DNA from: JBIOJM01 sp044450785
Lineage (GTDB): Bacteria; Planctomycetota; Planctomycetia; Isosphaerales; Isosphaeraceae
Direction of reading: 5' to 3'
Assembly (NCBI GenBank): GCA_044450785.1
Contig: JBIOJM010000506.1
Coordinates: forward strand, 1 to 5,180
Length of the DNA: 5,180 nt
The position numbers and the translations under genes were made by a program. The notes under the pieces are model-generated. The model was given only the letters and a program-made list of their open reading frames with translations. It searched no databases and had not been told where the DNA came from. This document shows, piece after piece, positions 1 to 4,992 of this stretch. How positions within the stretch are numbered: the stretch's first letter is position 1; every line of letters begins with the position of its first letter.

Positions 1-7
1 CCCCTGG

Positions 8-28
8 CCCCCCCTTCGCAAGGGGGGG
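8..28. repeat. Perfect GC hairpin in the left intergenic region
   Basis: Seven C plus TT (8-16), a 3-nt CGC loop (17-19), then AA plus seven G (20-28) give a perfect 9-bp stem. There is no T-tract on either strand, so it is not a classical intrinsic terminator. A second small hairpin, CGATCG-CGA-CGATCG, sits at 180-194, just past the 3' end of the minus-strand isomerase gene. I see no gene in 1-209. The C/G hairpin resembles short intergenic palindromes scattered through planctomycete genomes; that comparison is from memory. Confidence 0.6.
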
Positions 29-209
29 AAAGAGACCACCGCGCCCGCGGCTCGGCAAAGCAGGAGAGTCTTTGGATCTGGGCTCGATCCGGGCCGGTCA
101 AGCACAACTTCGGGTCAGCCGTCGTGTTCGTATCGGCAAGGCGGGGGTAACTCCTCCGCGCGAGAACTGTCCGGGCCCTCGATCGCGACGATCGCTCTCC
201 TCAACTTCC

Positions 210-1055
210 TTACAACCGGTCAGGAACGAGGGGTCCGGTGGGCACGATCCGGGCGATTCCCGCGAGGATTTCGGGCTTGAAGGTCGAGGGGCTCTGACGA
301 ATGCGGCGGATGCATTCGAGCAGGATCGGGCCGTTGTAGCCGGCTGAATCGAGCGCGCGGCCCCAGTCGGCCCAGTCGATCGTGCCGTGGCCAGGTGGAT
401 CGTGCGAATCGTGCTGGCCGTCGTTGTCGTGGACGTGAGTCGTGGCCAGGAGCGAGCCGGCCGCGCGCGTTTCCTCGGAGGCGCTGGCGTTCAGGTTGGC
501 GTGCCCGGTATCGAGGGCGAGGCCCAGGTTCGATTGTCCAAGCCCGGCGACCAGCTCGGCCAGCTCCGCCATCCGGCTGCCCGGGTGGACGCCCGGCGGC
601 ATGTTCTCCACGCAAACGATGACCTTGGTCCCGCTTGCGTGCTGGGCCAGTTCGAGCAGCCCCCGCGCCAGCGCCGAGCGCCGGTGCAGACTGTCGGCGG
701 GGTCGGACAATCCGCCCGGGTGGACCACCAGGTGAGTCCCTCCCGCGGCTTGCAGCCAGTCGACGCACCTCTTCAGGTCCTCGACCGATTCGTGATGGAC
801 CGACGGCTCGGTGGCGCCCAGGTCGACGCGCCGGGCGCGGATGGTTTGCCCACCCCAGCAGCCGTGAGCGCTGTGAATCGCCAGACCGCGATCGGCGGCA
901 CTCCGGCGGACCAGGGCCGGATCGGGTAAGCGACTCCACCCGGGAAGGATCTCCAGGAGCGAGGCACCGATCCAGACAGCCAGTTCCAGCTCGGCATCAA
1001 GGTCGATGTCCCGATAGCCGTAGGTCACCATGGTCCCAAGAGGTCGCCCAGCCAC
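210..1055 (-). CDS. Sugar phosphate isomerase/epimerase-like TIM-barrel protein (AP endonuclease 2 family)
   Basis: 281 residues, the usual size for the xylose isomerase-like/AP endonuclease 2 TIM-barrel fold. These cytoplasmic enzymes isomerise or epimerise sugars and cyclitols with a divalent metal. Visible motifs are HSAHG (61-65), VVHPGG (110-115), VENMP (149-153), LALDTGHAN (179-187), THVHDNDGQHDSHD (206-219), PGHGTIDW (221-228) and ILLEC (244-248). The expected metal and catalytic residues are therefore present: E150, D182, H185, H209 and E247. The substrate cannot be told from sequence. The GTG start at 1055 has GAGGG about 10 nt upstream; an ATG eight codons later (1031) begins MVTYGYRD, close to the first barrel strand, and may be the true start. 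The gene diverges from the hotdog dehydratase at 1356 across a repeat-bearing gap. The family call is secure, the reaction is not. Confidence 0.9.
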   Translation of the reverse strand: MAGRPLGTMVTYGYRDIDLDAELELAVWIGASLLEILPGWSRLPDPALVRRSAADRGLAIHSAHGCWGGQTIRARRVDLGATEPSVHHESVEDLKRCVDWLQAAGGTHLVVHPGGLSDPADSLHRRSALARGLLELAQHASGTKVIVCVENMPPGVHPGSRMAELAELVAGLGQSNLGLALDTGHANLNASASEETRAAGSLLATTHVHDNDGQHDSHDPPGHGTIDWADWGRALDSAGYNGPILLECIRRIRQSPSTFKPEILAGIARIVPTGPLVPDRL

Positions 1056-1090
1056 AAAGATTGCCCTCGATCAAGCTTCCGTCACTCGAT

Positions 1091-1136
1091 GGTCCTTGGT
1101 CCTTGGTCCTTGGTCCTTGGTCCTTGGTCCTTGGTC
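1091..1136. repeat. Heptanucleotide tandem repeat (GGTCCTT)6 plus partial unit
   Basis: Six perfect copies of GGTCCTT (1091-1132) are followed by GGTC (1133-1136), with no interruptions. On the minus strand the unit is AAGGACC, and each copy contains AAGGA, a Shine-Dalgarno-like core. The array ends 35 nt upstream of the isomerase GTG start and about 220 nt upstream of the dehydratase start. Because 7 is not a multiple of 3, all forward frames read the same repeating peptide (VLGPWSL) with a 21-nt period. Such arrays expand and contract by replication slippage. Similar heptamer repeats are known from cyanobacteria and are, as I recall, common in planctomycetes. Confidence 0.95.
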
Positions 1137-1340
1137 AGTAGTCAGACGATACATCTTGTCGAAGTCGCCGGTGGAAGTCATCATAAAAGCGAAGCGATCA
1201 CGGCCATTCACTGCCTGCCGACCACTGGCGATTGGCCACTGTCGGGGCTGGCTAAGTCGAAAGGAACGACAGCCGGCATCCGCACCGATCGCGCACCAGA
1301 TTTCGCCTGCCCAATTCCGGGTTGCCGCGGAGAATTCGAG

Positions 1341-1346
1341 AAAGGA
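1341..1346 (+). promoter_or_regulatory. Ribosome binding site deciding the dehydratase start
   Basis: AAAGGA lies 9 nt before ATG 1356. It supports that codon over the far-upstream ATG at 1089, which sits at the edge of the heptamer repeat. GGGAG at 1350-1354 is too close to the ATG to serve. Confidence 0.55.
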
Positions 1347-1355
1347 TACGGGAGC

Positions 1356-1862
1356 ATGCCGCCAGCGGCCCTGATCGACCCCGCCGCCCTCGACACCTCG
1401 CGCATCCTGGTCGATCGGGAGGGGATCGGCCGTTGCAATCCCCAGCGGTTCGAGATGCAGCAGCTCACGGCGATCATCCACCTTGACATCGAGAACAAGC
1501 TGGTCATCGGCTACAAGGACGTCCAGGCCGACGAGTTCTGGGTGCGCGGACACATGCCCGGATACCCCTTGATGCCGGGCGTCTTGATCTGCGAGGCGGC
1601 GGCGCAGCTCTGCAGTTTCTTCTGCCATGAAGTCCGGCTGCACAACGAGGGCTTCATCGCTTTCGGGGGCATGGAGGACGTCCGGTTCCGCGGCAAGGTC
1701 AGGCCGGGTGATCGGCTCGTGCTCGTTGCCAGGGCCGCGCGGCTGCATCGCCGTCAGACGATGTTCGACTGTCAGGGCTTCGTGGGCACGAACATGGTGT
1801 TCCACGGCAAGATCATCGGCGTCCCCCTGACGGCGCAAGACGAAGCCGTCGTGCCGGCTTGA
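1356..1862 (+). CDS. FabZ-like 3-hydroxyacyl-ACP dehydratase, hotdog fold
   Basis: 168 residues from ATG 1356. The core GHMPGYPLMPGVLICEAAAQ (65-84) matches the FabZ/FabA active-site signature GHFPG-x-P-x-MPGVL...EAxAQ, with catalytic His at 66 and acidic partner Glu at 80. Downstream FRGKVRPGDRL (111-121) matches the usual K/R-V-x-PGD-x-L strand. The family dehydrates 3-hydroxyacyl-ACP to trans-2-enoyl-ACP in type II fatty acid synthesis, in the cytoplasm. The Met after GH (Phe in most FabZ) and an N-terminal stretch of roughly 20-30 residues before the hotdog suggest a divergent branch rather than the housekeeping copy, so I give no symbol. No fab or acp genes lie next to it. It is followed by a weak hairpin and converges on the HTH genes, whose stop lies 22 bp away. 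Confidence 0.88.
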   Translation: MPPAALIDPAALDTSRILVDREGIGRCNPQRFEMQQLTAIIHLDIENKLVIGYKDVQADEFWVRGHMPGYPLMPGVLICEAAAQLCSFFCHEVRLHNEGFIAFGGMEDVRFRGKVRPGDRLVLVARAARLHRRQTMFDCQGFVGTNMVFHGKIIGVPLTAQDEAVVPA

Positions 1863-1866
1863 TCAG

Positions 1867-1885
1867 AAGAGCCTGAAAAGCTCTT
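1867..1885. terminator. Weak hairpin between convergent genes
   Basis: AAGAGC (1867-1872) and GCTCTT (1880-1885) form a 6-bp stem with a 7-nt loop (CTGAAAA). It lies in the 21-bp gap between the dehydratase stop and the stop of the minus-strand HTH gene, overlapping the latter. There is no clear T-tract on either side. Position favours a bidirectional stop signal, but the stem is short. Confidence 0.35.
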
Positions 1886-2123
1886 ACGCCGGGCCCGAGC
1901 CGTAGAGGTGCTGGATGGGGGTTTTGTGGCCCCAGACGACCTGGTCGCGCGTCAGTCCGAAGGCGGCGGAGATGCGGTCGCGCTCCTGCGGGCTGGGCGT
2001 CCACCGGCCCATCACGATGGCCAGGACCCGCTGCTCGTCCAATCCCGAGCGATCGGCGAGTTGCCGGGTGTCGATTCCATTCTGGGCGCATAGCTCCTCG
2101 ATGGATCTGGGGATGTCCGTCAT
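1884..2123 (-). CDS. Small XRE-like helix-turn-helix protein (paralogue B)
   Basis: 79 residues from ATG 2123. Residues 5-65 read as a compact Cro/XRE-type helix bundle: a helix at about 7-15, QLADRSGLDEQRVLAIVMGR (21-40) as the HTH pair, then WTPSPQERDRISAAFGL (41-57). A short tail follows, VVWGHKTPIQHLYGSGP (62-78). The role is probably sequence-specific DNA binding; no effector domain is present. The start was chosen because AGGGAGG (2133-2139) lies 9 nt upstream. A GTG at 2165 in the same frame would overlap the preceding stop as GTGA and add 14 residues lacking HTH character. It follows its paralogue (2162-2413) by 38 bp on the same strand, so the two are probably co-transcribed. The shared TPSP and WGH...YGxGP motifs show tandem duplication. 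I recall similar proteins as common in planctomycetes, without an assigned role. Confidence 0.82.
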   Translation of the reverse strand: MTDIPRSIEELCAQNGIDTRQLADRSGLDEQRVLAIVMGRWTPSPQERDRISAAFGLTRDQVVWGHKTPIQHLYGSGPA

Positions 2124-2161
2124 GATCACTTGCCTCCCTCTTGCCGCGGTGGCGGGGCTCG

Positions 2162-2413
2162 TCACGGGCTCCGGCCGAACTGCGGGCCGTGGCCGTAAAT
2201 GTGCTCGACCTGAGACAGGTGCCCCCAGGCGACCTGCTCCGGGCTGATTCCGAGCGCGGCCGATAGTCGCTGGCGCTGACTCGGGCTGGGCGTGTAGCGG
2301 CCGCAGGCGACGGCCTCGACCACGTGCCTGTCCAGCCCCGCCGCGCCGGCCAGCGCCGCGAGATCGACGTCACGCTCCGCCATCCATTCGGCGAGCTGCT
2401 TCACCTGCGCCAT
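2162..2413 (-). CDS. Small XRE-like helix-turn-helix protein (paralogue A)
   Basis: 83 residues from ATG 2413, with AGAGGG (2423-2428) 9 nt upstream. The HTH-like core is LAALAGAAGLDRHVVEAVA (18-36), then GRYTPSPSQRQRLSAALGI (38-56). The tail is VAWGHLSQVEHIYGHGPQF (61-79), ending GRSP. Compared with paralogue B at 1884-2123, it shares GR-aromatic-TPSP, R-x-R-hydrophobic-SAA, QV-x-WGH and H-x-YG-x-GP, and it carries four extra residues at the end. The protein is probably a DNA-binding regulator; its target and partner are unknown. The reading frame stays open upstream to 3061, but the upstream 216 codons are low in domain content and a good ribosome site falls exactly before ATG 2413, so I take the short form as the gene. 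It is the first gene of a probable two-gene operon. Confidence 0.82.
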   Translation of the reverse strand: MAQVKQLAEWMAERDVDLAALAGAAGLDRHVVEAVACGRYTPSPSQRQRLSAALGISPEQVAWGHLSQVEHIYGHGPQFGRSP

Positions 2414-2498
2414 GACGACGAGCCCTCTGGGGATGACGGCCAGCGGGCCACCGCCGAACGACCAAGCCCGGTGGGCCGGCCCGCGAGAATGAAGCTGC

Positions 2499-2507
2499 AT
2501 TGTACCA
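2499..2507 (-). promoter_or_regulatory. Candidate extended -10 promoter of the HTH pair
   Basis: On the minus strand TGG-TACAAT reads as a TGn extended -10 with the hexamer TACAAT (2504 to 2499), one mismatch from consensus. Transcription would begin near 2492 and leave a leader of about 80 nt before ATG 2413. There is no good -35 box at 17 bp, which an extended -10 can tolerate. Planctomycete promoters are poorly characterised. Confidence 0.3.
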
Positions 2508-2700
2508 ACAACGGTCGGGGCGAGACGAGCCTGGTGTTCAGAAGATAGGTGAACATCGGTGGGAAATCGTTGTGGGAATAACGCGGGGATCGTCCCACCC
2601 GGTTTCTTGGTTGTTCGGAGGTGCGGTGGTCTGATCGGATCTCCTTGCGGTGAAATGATATGTGGATCCAGATGGGTAGCTTGGAAGGCGTTACGGGCGC

Positions 2701-2725
2701 GGGACAAAGTGGGACAAAGTGGGAC
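2701..2725. repeat. Decamer direct repeats GGGACAAAGT
   Basis: Two perfect copies of GGGACAAAGT (2701-2710, 2711-2720) are followed by GGGAC (2721-2725), giving three GGGAC boxes at exactly 10-bp spacing. This puts them on one face of the helix, a typical layout for a protein-binding array or iteron. They end 24 bp from the palindrome at 2750-2763. Confidence 0.75.
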
Positions 2726-2749
2726 CATTTGAGCGTTTATCAAGCATGT

Positions 2750-2763
2750 GTACACCGGTGTAC
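2750..2763. repeat. 14-bp perfect palindrome
   Basis: GTACACCGGTGTAC equals its own reverse complement over 14 bp. Perfect palindromes of this length are typical of dimeric repressor operators or recombinase sites. It sits between the decamer boxes and an 11-bp direct repeat, in a region without a convincing gene. Confidence 0.7.
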
Positions 2764-2786
2764 TGGGCCGGACGCGTCGGCCGGCC

Positions 2787-2810
2787 GGGGCACGGTCAAG
2801 GGGCACGGTC
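2787..2810. repeat. 11-bp direct repeat GGGGCACGGTC
   Basis: Two perfect copies (2787-2797 and 2800-2810) are separated by AA. They are followed by a tandem pair of AAGGATG (2813-2819, 2820-2826). They lie where the reading frame starting at 3061 loses protein-like character, consistent with local duplication or a junction. Confidence 0.6.
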
Positions 2811-2818
2811 GGAAGGAT

Positions 2819-3061
2819 GAAGGATGATTCAGACAGGTCCTTCTGGTCGAGCACTCCCAGGAACCGGCCAGAAATCACTTCCCTGATCGGCGACGACGCC
2901 AGAATATCCGTGATCAACTCGTCTTTTCCCTTGGCGCTCCCCTCAATATTCTTGACCGCTGTCAAGTCCCGGATCGACGCCAGGATTCGCCGCAGCTCCA
3001 ACGGACTGTTTATCTTGTGTACTGATCGCATCTTCGTCGAAGTTGGGTTCGTTCGTTTCAT
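2819..3061 (-). pseudogene. Orphan reading frame without its own stop, probable gene remnant
   Basis: ATG 3061 overlaps the stop of the preceding frame as ATGA, the classic sign of translational coupling. The first 81 residues look like real protein: a basic N-terminus (MKRTNPTSTK), a helix-rich stretch LELRRILASIRDLTAVKNIE (21-40), then GSAKGKDELITDIL (41-54) and REVISGRFLGVLDQKDLSES (60-79). After residue 81 (about 2819) the translation becomes proline- and arginine-rich and passes through the direct repeats, the palindrome and the decamer boxes. No stop occurs until 2162, in frame through the HTH gene. The real C-terminus has probably been lost; alternatively a 299-residue fusion exists. 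I do not recognise the family. The LR...GSAKGKDELI pattern is vaguely SAP-like, but this is too weak for a call. Confidence 0.4.
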
Positions 3062-3321
3062 TTCAGCTTGGACGCGCGGATGAGTTCGCCCTCGCGGCTC
3101 TGGCAGAACGGACAGTTTACGTACCCCAGGCGCGCACCTTCAGCTATTTTTCTATCTATATTATGCGGACGTTCTGCAGATTTGGAGATGTAAGTTTGGG
3201 TATAGCCGAACAGAACATTATATTGAGTAGCAAGTTGCGAGATTAATCGCGCCTTCCAGAATGACCATTGGGCGGATCGATTCAGCGCTCGAGTTCGGTC
3301 GACAATTCGGGGATATCTCAC
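3058..3321 (-). CDS. Hypothetical protein with one CxxC motif, possibly truncated
   Basis: 87 residues from GTG 3321, not recognised. It is basic and aromatic-rich: WSFWKARLISQLATQYNVLF (19-38), then a C-terminal part with CPFC and SREGELIRASKLK. The single CxxC suggests half of a zinc ribbon, with the second pair absent. The next codon upstream of the GTG is TGA, so no longer form exists, and no clear ribosome site precedes the GTG. Either this is a short gene or the 3' end of an interrupted one. Base composition is distinctly AT-richer than the flanks, especially about 3130-3250, which suggests foreign origin. It ends in ATGA overlap with the frame at 3061, so the two were probably once one coupled unit. 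Confidence 0.4.
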   Translation of the reverse strand: MRYPRIVDRTRALNRSAQWSFWKARLISQLATQYNVLFGYTQTYISKSAERPHNIDRKIAEGARLGYVNCPFCQSREGELIRASKLK

Positions 3322-3337
3322 TCATGGCCGCGTGAGG

Positions 3338-3354
3338 TATATTCTAAACTTATG
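3338..3354. promoter_or_regulatory. AT-rich divergent promoter candidate
   Basis: TATATTCTAAACTTATG stands out from the GC-rich surroundings between the minus frame at 3321 and the plus gene at 3389. On plus, TATATT (3338-3343) could be a -10, giving a leader of about 40 nt. On minus, TAGAAT (3346 to 3341) is a good -10. No convincing -35 was found for either. Confidence 0.25.
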
Positions 3355-3388
3355 TTCACTTCACTGGAGCCCATGGGAGACCTGACTG

Positions 3389-3589
3389 ATGCAATCCATC
3401 CGCATTCCAGAAGACCACTGGGGGAGAGTCTGGCGGGCGCTGGTCGCGTCCGGCCCGATCTCCCGCATCAGCGAAGAGCCGATCTACCTCGTGAGTGACC
3501 GGCAAGTCCGGCTGCTGCGCCGAAAAAGACTTCCTTTTGCGCTGGTCCATTCCGCGGACGACCACAAGACGGACCTACGCAATGGCTAG
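3389..3589 (+). CDS. Small conserved-looking hypothetical protein
   Basis: 66 residues from ATG 3389, with GGGAGA (3375-3380) 8 nt upstream, one of the best ribosome sites in the window. The protein is compact and probably cytoplasmic, with no signal peptide or membrane segment. Visible parts are SIRIPEDHWGRVWRALVASG (3-22), GPISRISEEPIYLVSDRQ (22-39) and a basic stretch RLLRRKRLPFALV (41-53). The IYLVSDRQVRLLRRKRLPF part suggests a strand followed by a basic helix, as in a small regulator or an antitoxin-like protein, but no named domain is recognised. From memory, close relatives of this sequence occur as hypothetical proteins in planctomycetes. It stands alone between an eroded segment and the inverted-repeat element, whose left end begins 11 bp after the stop. 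No toxin partner is visible. Confidence 0.72.
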   Translation: MQSIRIPEDHWGRVWRALVASGPISRISEEPIYLVSDRQVRLLRRKRLPFALVHSADDHKTDLRNG

Positions 3590-3599
3590 TGGCCTGTCG

Positions 3600-3892
3600 A
3601 TCTACGATTGACGGATTGACGAGCGGCTCGTGCATCAGAGAAAGAATAGGATGAAGATTAGGATTAGGAAGACGATTAAGAGCAAGAGCATGAGAAAGAG
3701 CAGGATTTCATTCGCCCCGTTGTTTCATGATCGGACCAGCATTTCATTGGTGCGTGAATAAGATCTTACTCTTAATCTTTATCGTGCTCTTCATCGTCTT
3801 CCTAATCGTAATCTTCCTCTTGATCTTGATCTTGTTGTGAGACTTGTCGTGGCCGTTGTGTCACCGGTCATGTTTACCCGTCAATCGTAGAT
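3600..3892. repeat. 293-bp inverted-repeat element with degenerate hexamer arms
   Basis: The ends are a perfect 15-bp inverted repeat: ATCTACGATTGACGG at 3600-3614 and its complement at 3878-3892. Inside, the left arm (3642-3707) is eleven degenerate A-x-G-A-x-x hexamers such as AAGATT, AGGATT, AAGAGC. The right arm (3762-3833) is twelve hexamers of complementary type, such as GATCTT and AATCGT. Positions 3653-3683 pair with 3786-3816 at 29 of 31 bases, and weaker pairing continues inward to 3713/3756. The central 3714-3755 is unpaired, and no reading frame fills the element. It could fold as a long hairpin RNA or DNA cruciform. It resembles a non-autonomous mobile element (MITE-like) or a structured RNA gene; sequence alone cannot decide. 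No target-site duplication is visible at the edges. Confidence 0.75.
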
Positions 3893-4396
3893 TAACGGGT
3901 CGAGCACACGGGGACGTTCGGTCGTACCAACGGGCGGGGTCAGGAGACCCGCGCCCAGCAGTCTCGCGCCCAGCAGCGGGTTAATCCAGGGTTGACCGCT
4001 CACCTGAGTGGACCGGAGGAAAGGATCGCTCAGGTGTAGGCCGGGCAGGAAAGCTTGACCTACCGCCTGGTTTCTTCTGGGGTTCCACTTTGTTCGACCA
4101 TCGCTCGCGCCGGCATCGACGCCGGACCCCGGACATGGGCTTGCGACTCTTGACCGTGAACGGCGAGGGTGAAGTGCGCACATAAATGCGTGGCGCGAAA
4201 AACCGTCTGGTCGCAGCAACTCATTGCAGACATCGGAGTTGCGCATGTCATTGGCAAAGTCGAATCCGGTCGATGGCCTTGTCCGGCCGCGGTCATGGGG
4301 AGTGGCCATTCCGTTCGTGCACGGAAGACGGAGAATTGTGCGAGAGGCGCGCGGAATTTAGACACGTCATACGTCTGAGTGAATAGGTGGCCTTGA
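3893..4396. other. Long intergenic region upstream of the ECF sigma gene
   Basis: No convincing gene was found in these 504 bp. It holds a direct repeat GCGCCCAGCAG (3951-3961 and 3966-3976, 15-bp period), a small hairpin GGGTC-AGGA-GACCC (3937-3950), and an 8-bp inverted repeat CACCTGAG/CTCAGGTG (4001-4008, 4029-4036). A minus-strand frame ending at 3881 within the right end of the repeat element has a somewhat protein-like C-terminal third, but no supporting start. The sigma gene's promoter should lie in the last 100 bp; the AT-richer stretch near 4355-4372 is a possible location, without clear boxes. Confidence 0.45.
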
Positions 4397-4960
4397 ATGG
4401 ACGGCGCTACGACCGGCCTGCCGCCGCTGGAACGGTATCGTGACTACCTCGTCCTCCTTGCGCGCGTTCTGCTGTACCCGCAACTTCGGACCAAGCTGGA
4501 TCCGTCGGATATCGCGCACGACGCTTATCTCAGGGCACTTCAGGCGATCCACCAGTTTCGAGGGGACACCGAAATCGAGTTGAGGTCCTGGCTTCGCCAA
4601 ATCCTTGTGCACACGCTCAACGACCAGTACCGGGCCTTCTCCGCACAAAACCGAGACGTGAAGCTGGAGCGGTCCCTGGAGGACGTGCTGGAGCGATCGT
4701 CGGCGCGATTGGAGGAGTGGCTCGGCGTTTCCTCTGATGGCGCTGAAGCCCAACTGATGAAGGAGGAACAGCTCGATCGAATCGCTCGGGCGATCAACCA
4801 ACTGCCGGAAAATCAGCGGACCGCCGTCGAGCTTCATTATATCCACGGATACACCTTGGCCCAAATCAGCCAGCAAATGGGCCGCTCGCAGAACGCGGTC
4901 GGCGCGCTGATCGCGCGTGGAGTCAAAGCGATTCGCAAGACGATGACCGAGACCTCGTAA
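4397..4960 (+). CDS. ECF-type RNA polymerase sigma factor, planctomycete family
   Basis: 187 residues, normal ECF length, with no region 1 or 3. Region 2 spans about 11-80: LDPSDIAHDAYLRALQAIHQ (34-53), then FRG and WLRQIL (65-70), covering core binding and -10 recognition. Region 4 spans about 133-181: LPENQRTAVELHYIHGYTLA (136-155), then the recognition helix MGRSQNAVGALIARGVKAIR (161-180) for -35 contact. The linker motif DVKLERSLEDVLERSSARLE (87-106) is typical of the planctomycete sigma-70 family (TIGR02984-like) that is usually encoded beside Ser/Thr kinases. ATG 4397 is preceded by AGGTGG (4385-4390) at 6 nt. No anti-sigma gene with a zinc or membrane domain lies in the window; control is probably through the downstream gene at 5122. 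The call is secure, the regulon is unknown. Confidence 0.94.
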   Translation: MDGATTGLPPLERYRDYLVLLARVLLYPQLRTKLDPSDIAHDAYLRALQAIHQFRGDTEIELRSWLRQILVHTLNDQYRAFSAQNRDVKLERSLEDVLERSSARLEEWLGVSSDGAEAQLMKEEQLDRIARAINQLPENQRTAVELHYIHGYTLAQISQQMGRSQNAVGALIARGVKAIRKTMTETS

Positions 4961-4992
4961 GCCGCGGAGAATAACCGGGTGTCGCGGAATCG

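Larger units (their letters stand above)
1056..1355. other. Divergent intergenic region between isomerase and hotdog dehydratase
   Basis: This 300-bp gap must hold the promoters of both flanking genes. It contains the heptamer array (1091-1136), followed by GTCAGTAGTCAG and loosely repeated phrases such as GGCCATTCACTG and GGCCACTG (about 1201-1243). A reading frame is open from ATG 1089 right into the dehydratase, but its first 89 residues are a repeat-encoded peptide followed by sequence with no recognisable domain, so I treat it as non-coding. No promoter with two good boxes was found. Confidence 0.5.

Noticed and set aside
72..347. A 91-residue plus-strand frame at the left end
   Set aside because: It has a TTG start, no domain, and overlaps the isomerase gene on the other strand.
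1071..1838. A 255-residue minus-strand frame
   Set aside because: It is antisense to the FabZ-like gene, and its C-terminal end is the translated heptamer repeat.
2162..3061. One 299-residue minus-strand protein with a C-terminal HTH
   Set aside because: The middle part is low-complexity and crosses repeats and a palindrome, while a strong ribosome site and ATG mark an 83-residue HTH gene at 2413. Kept only as an alternative.
3642..3833. CRISPR array or retron msr-msd
   Set aside because: The hexamers are degenerate and contiguous without spacers, and there is no cas gene or reverse transcriptase in the window.
3881..4309. A 142-residue minus-strand frame ending in the inverted-repeat arm
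   Set aside because: No ribosome site or recognisable domain. Its last third looks mildly protein-like but includes a 15-bp tandem repeat and stops inside the repeat end.
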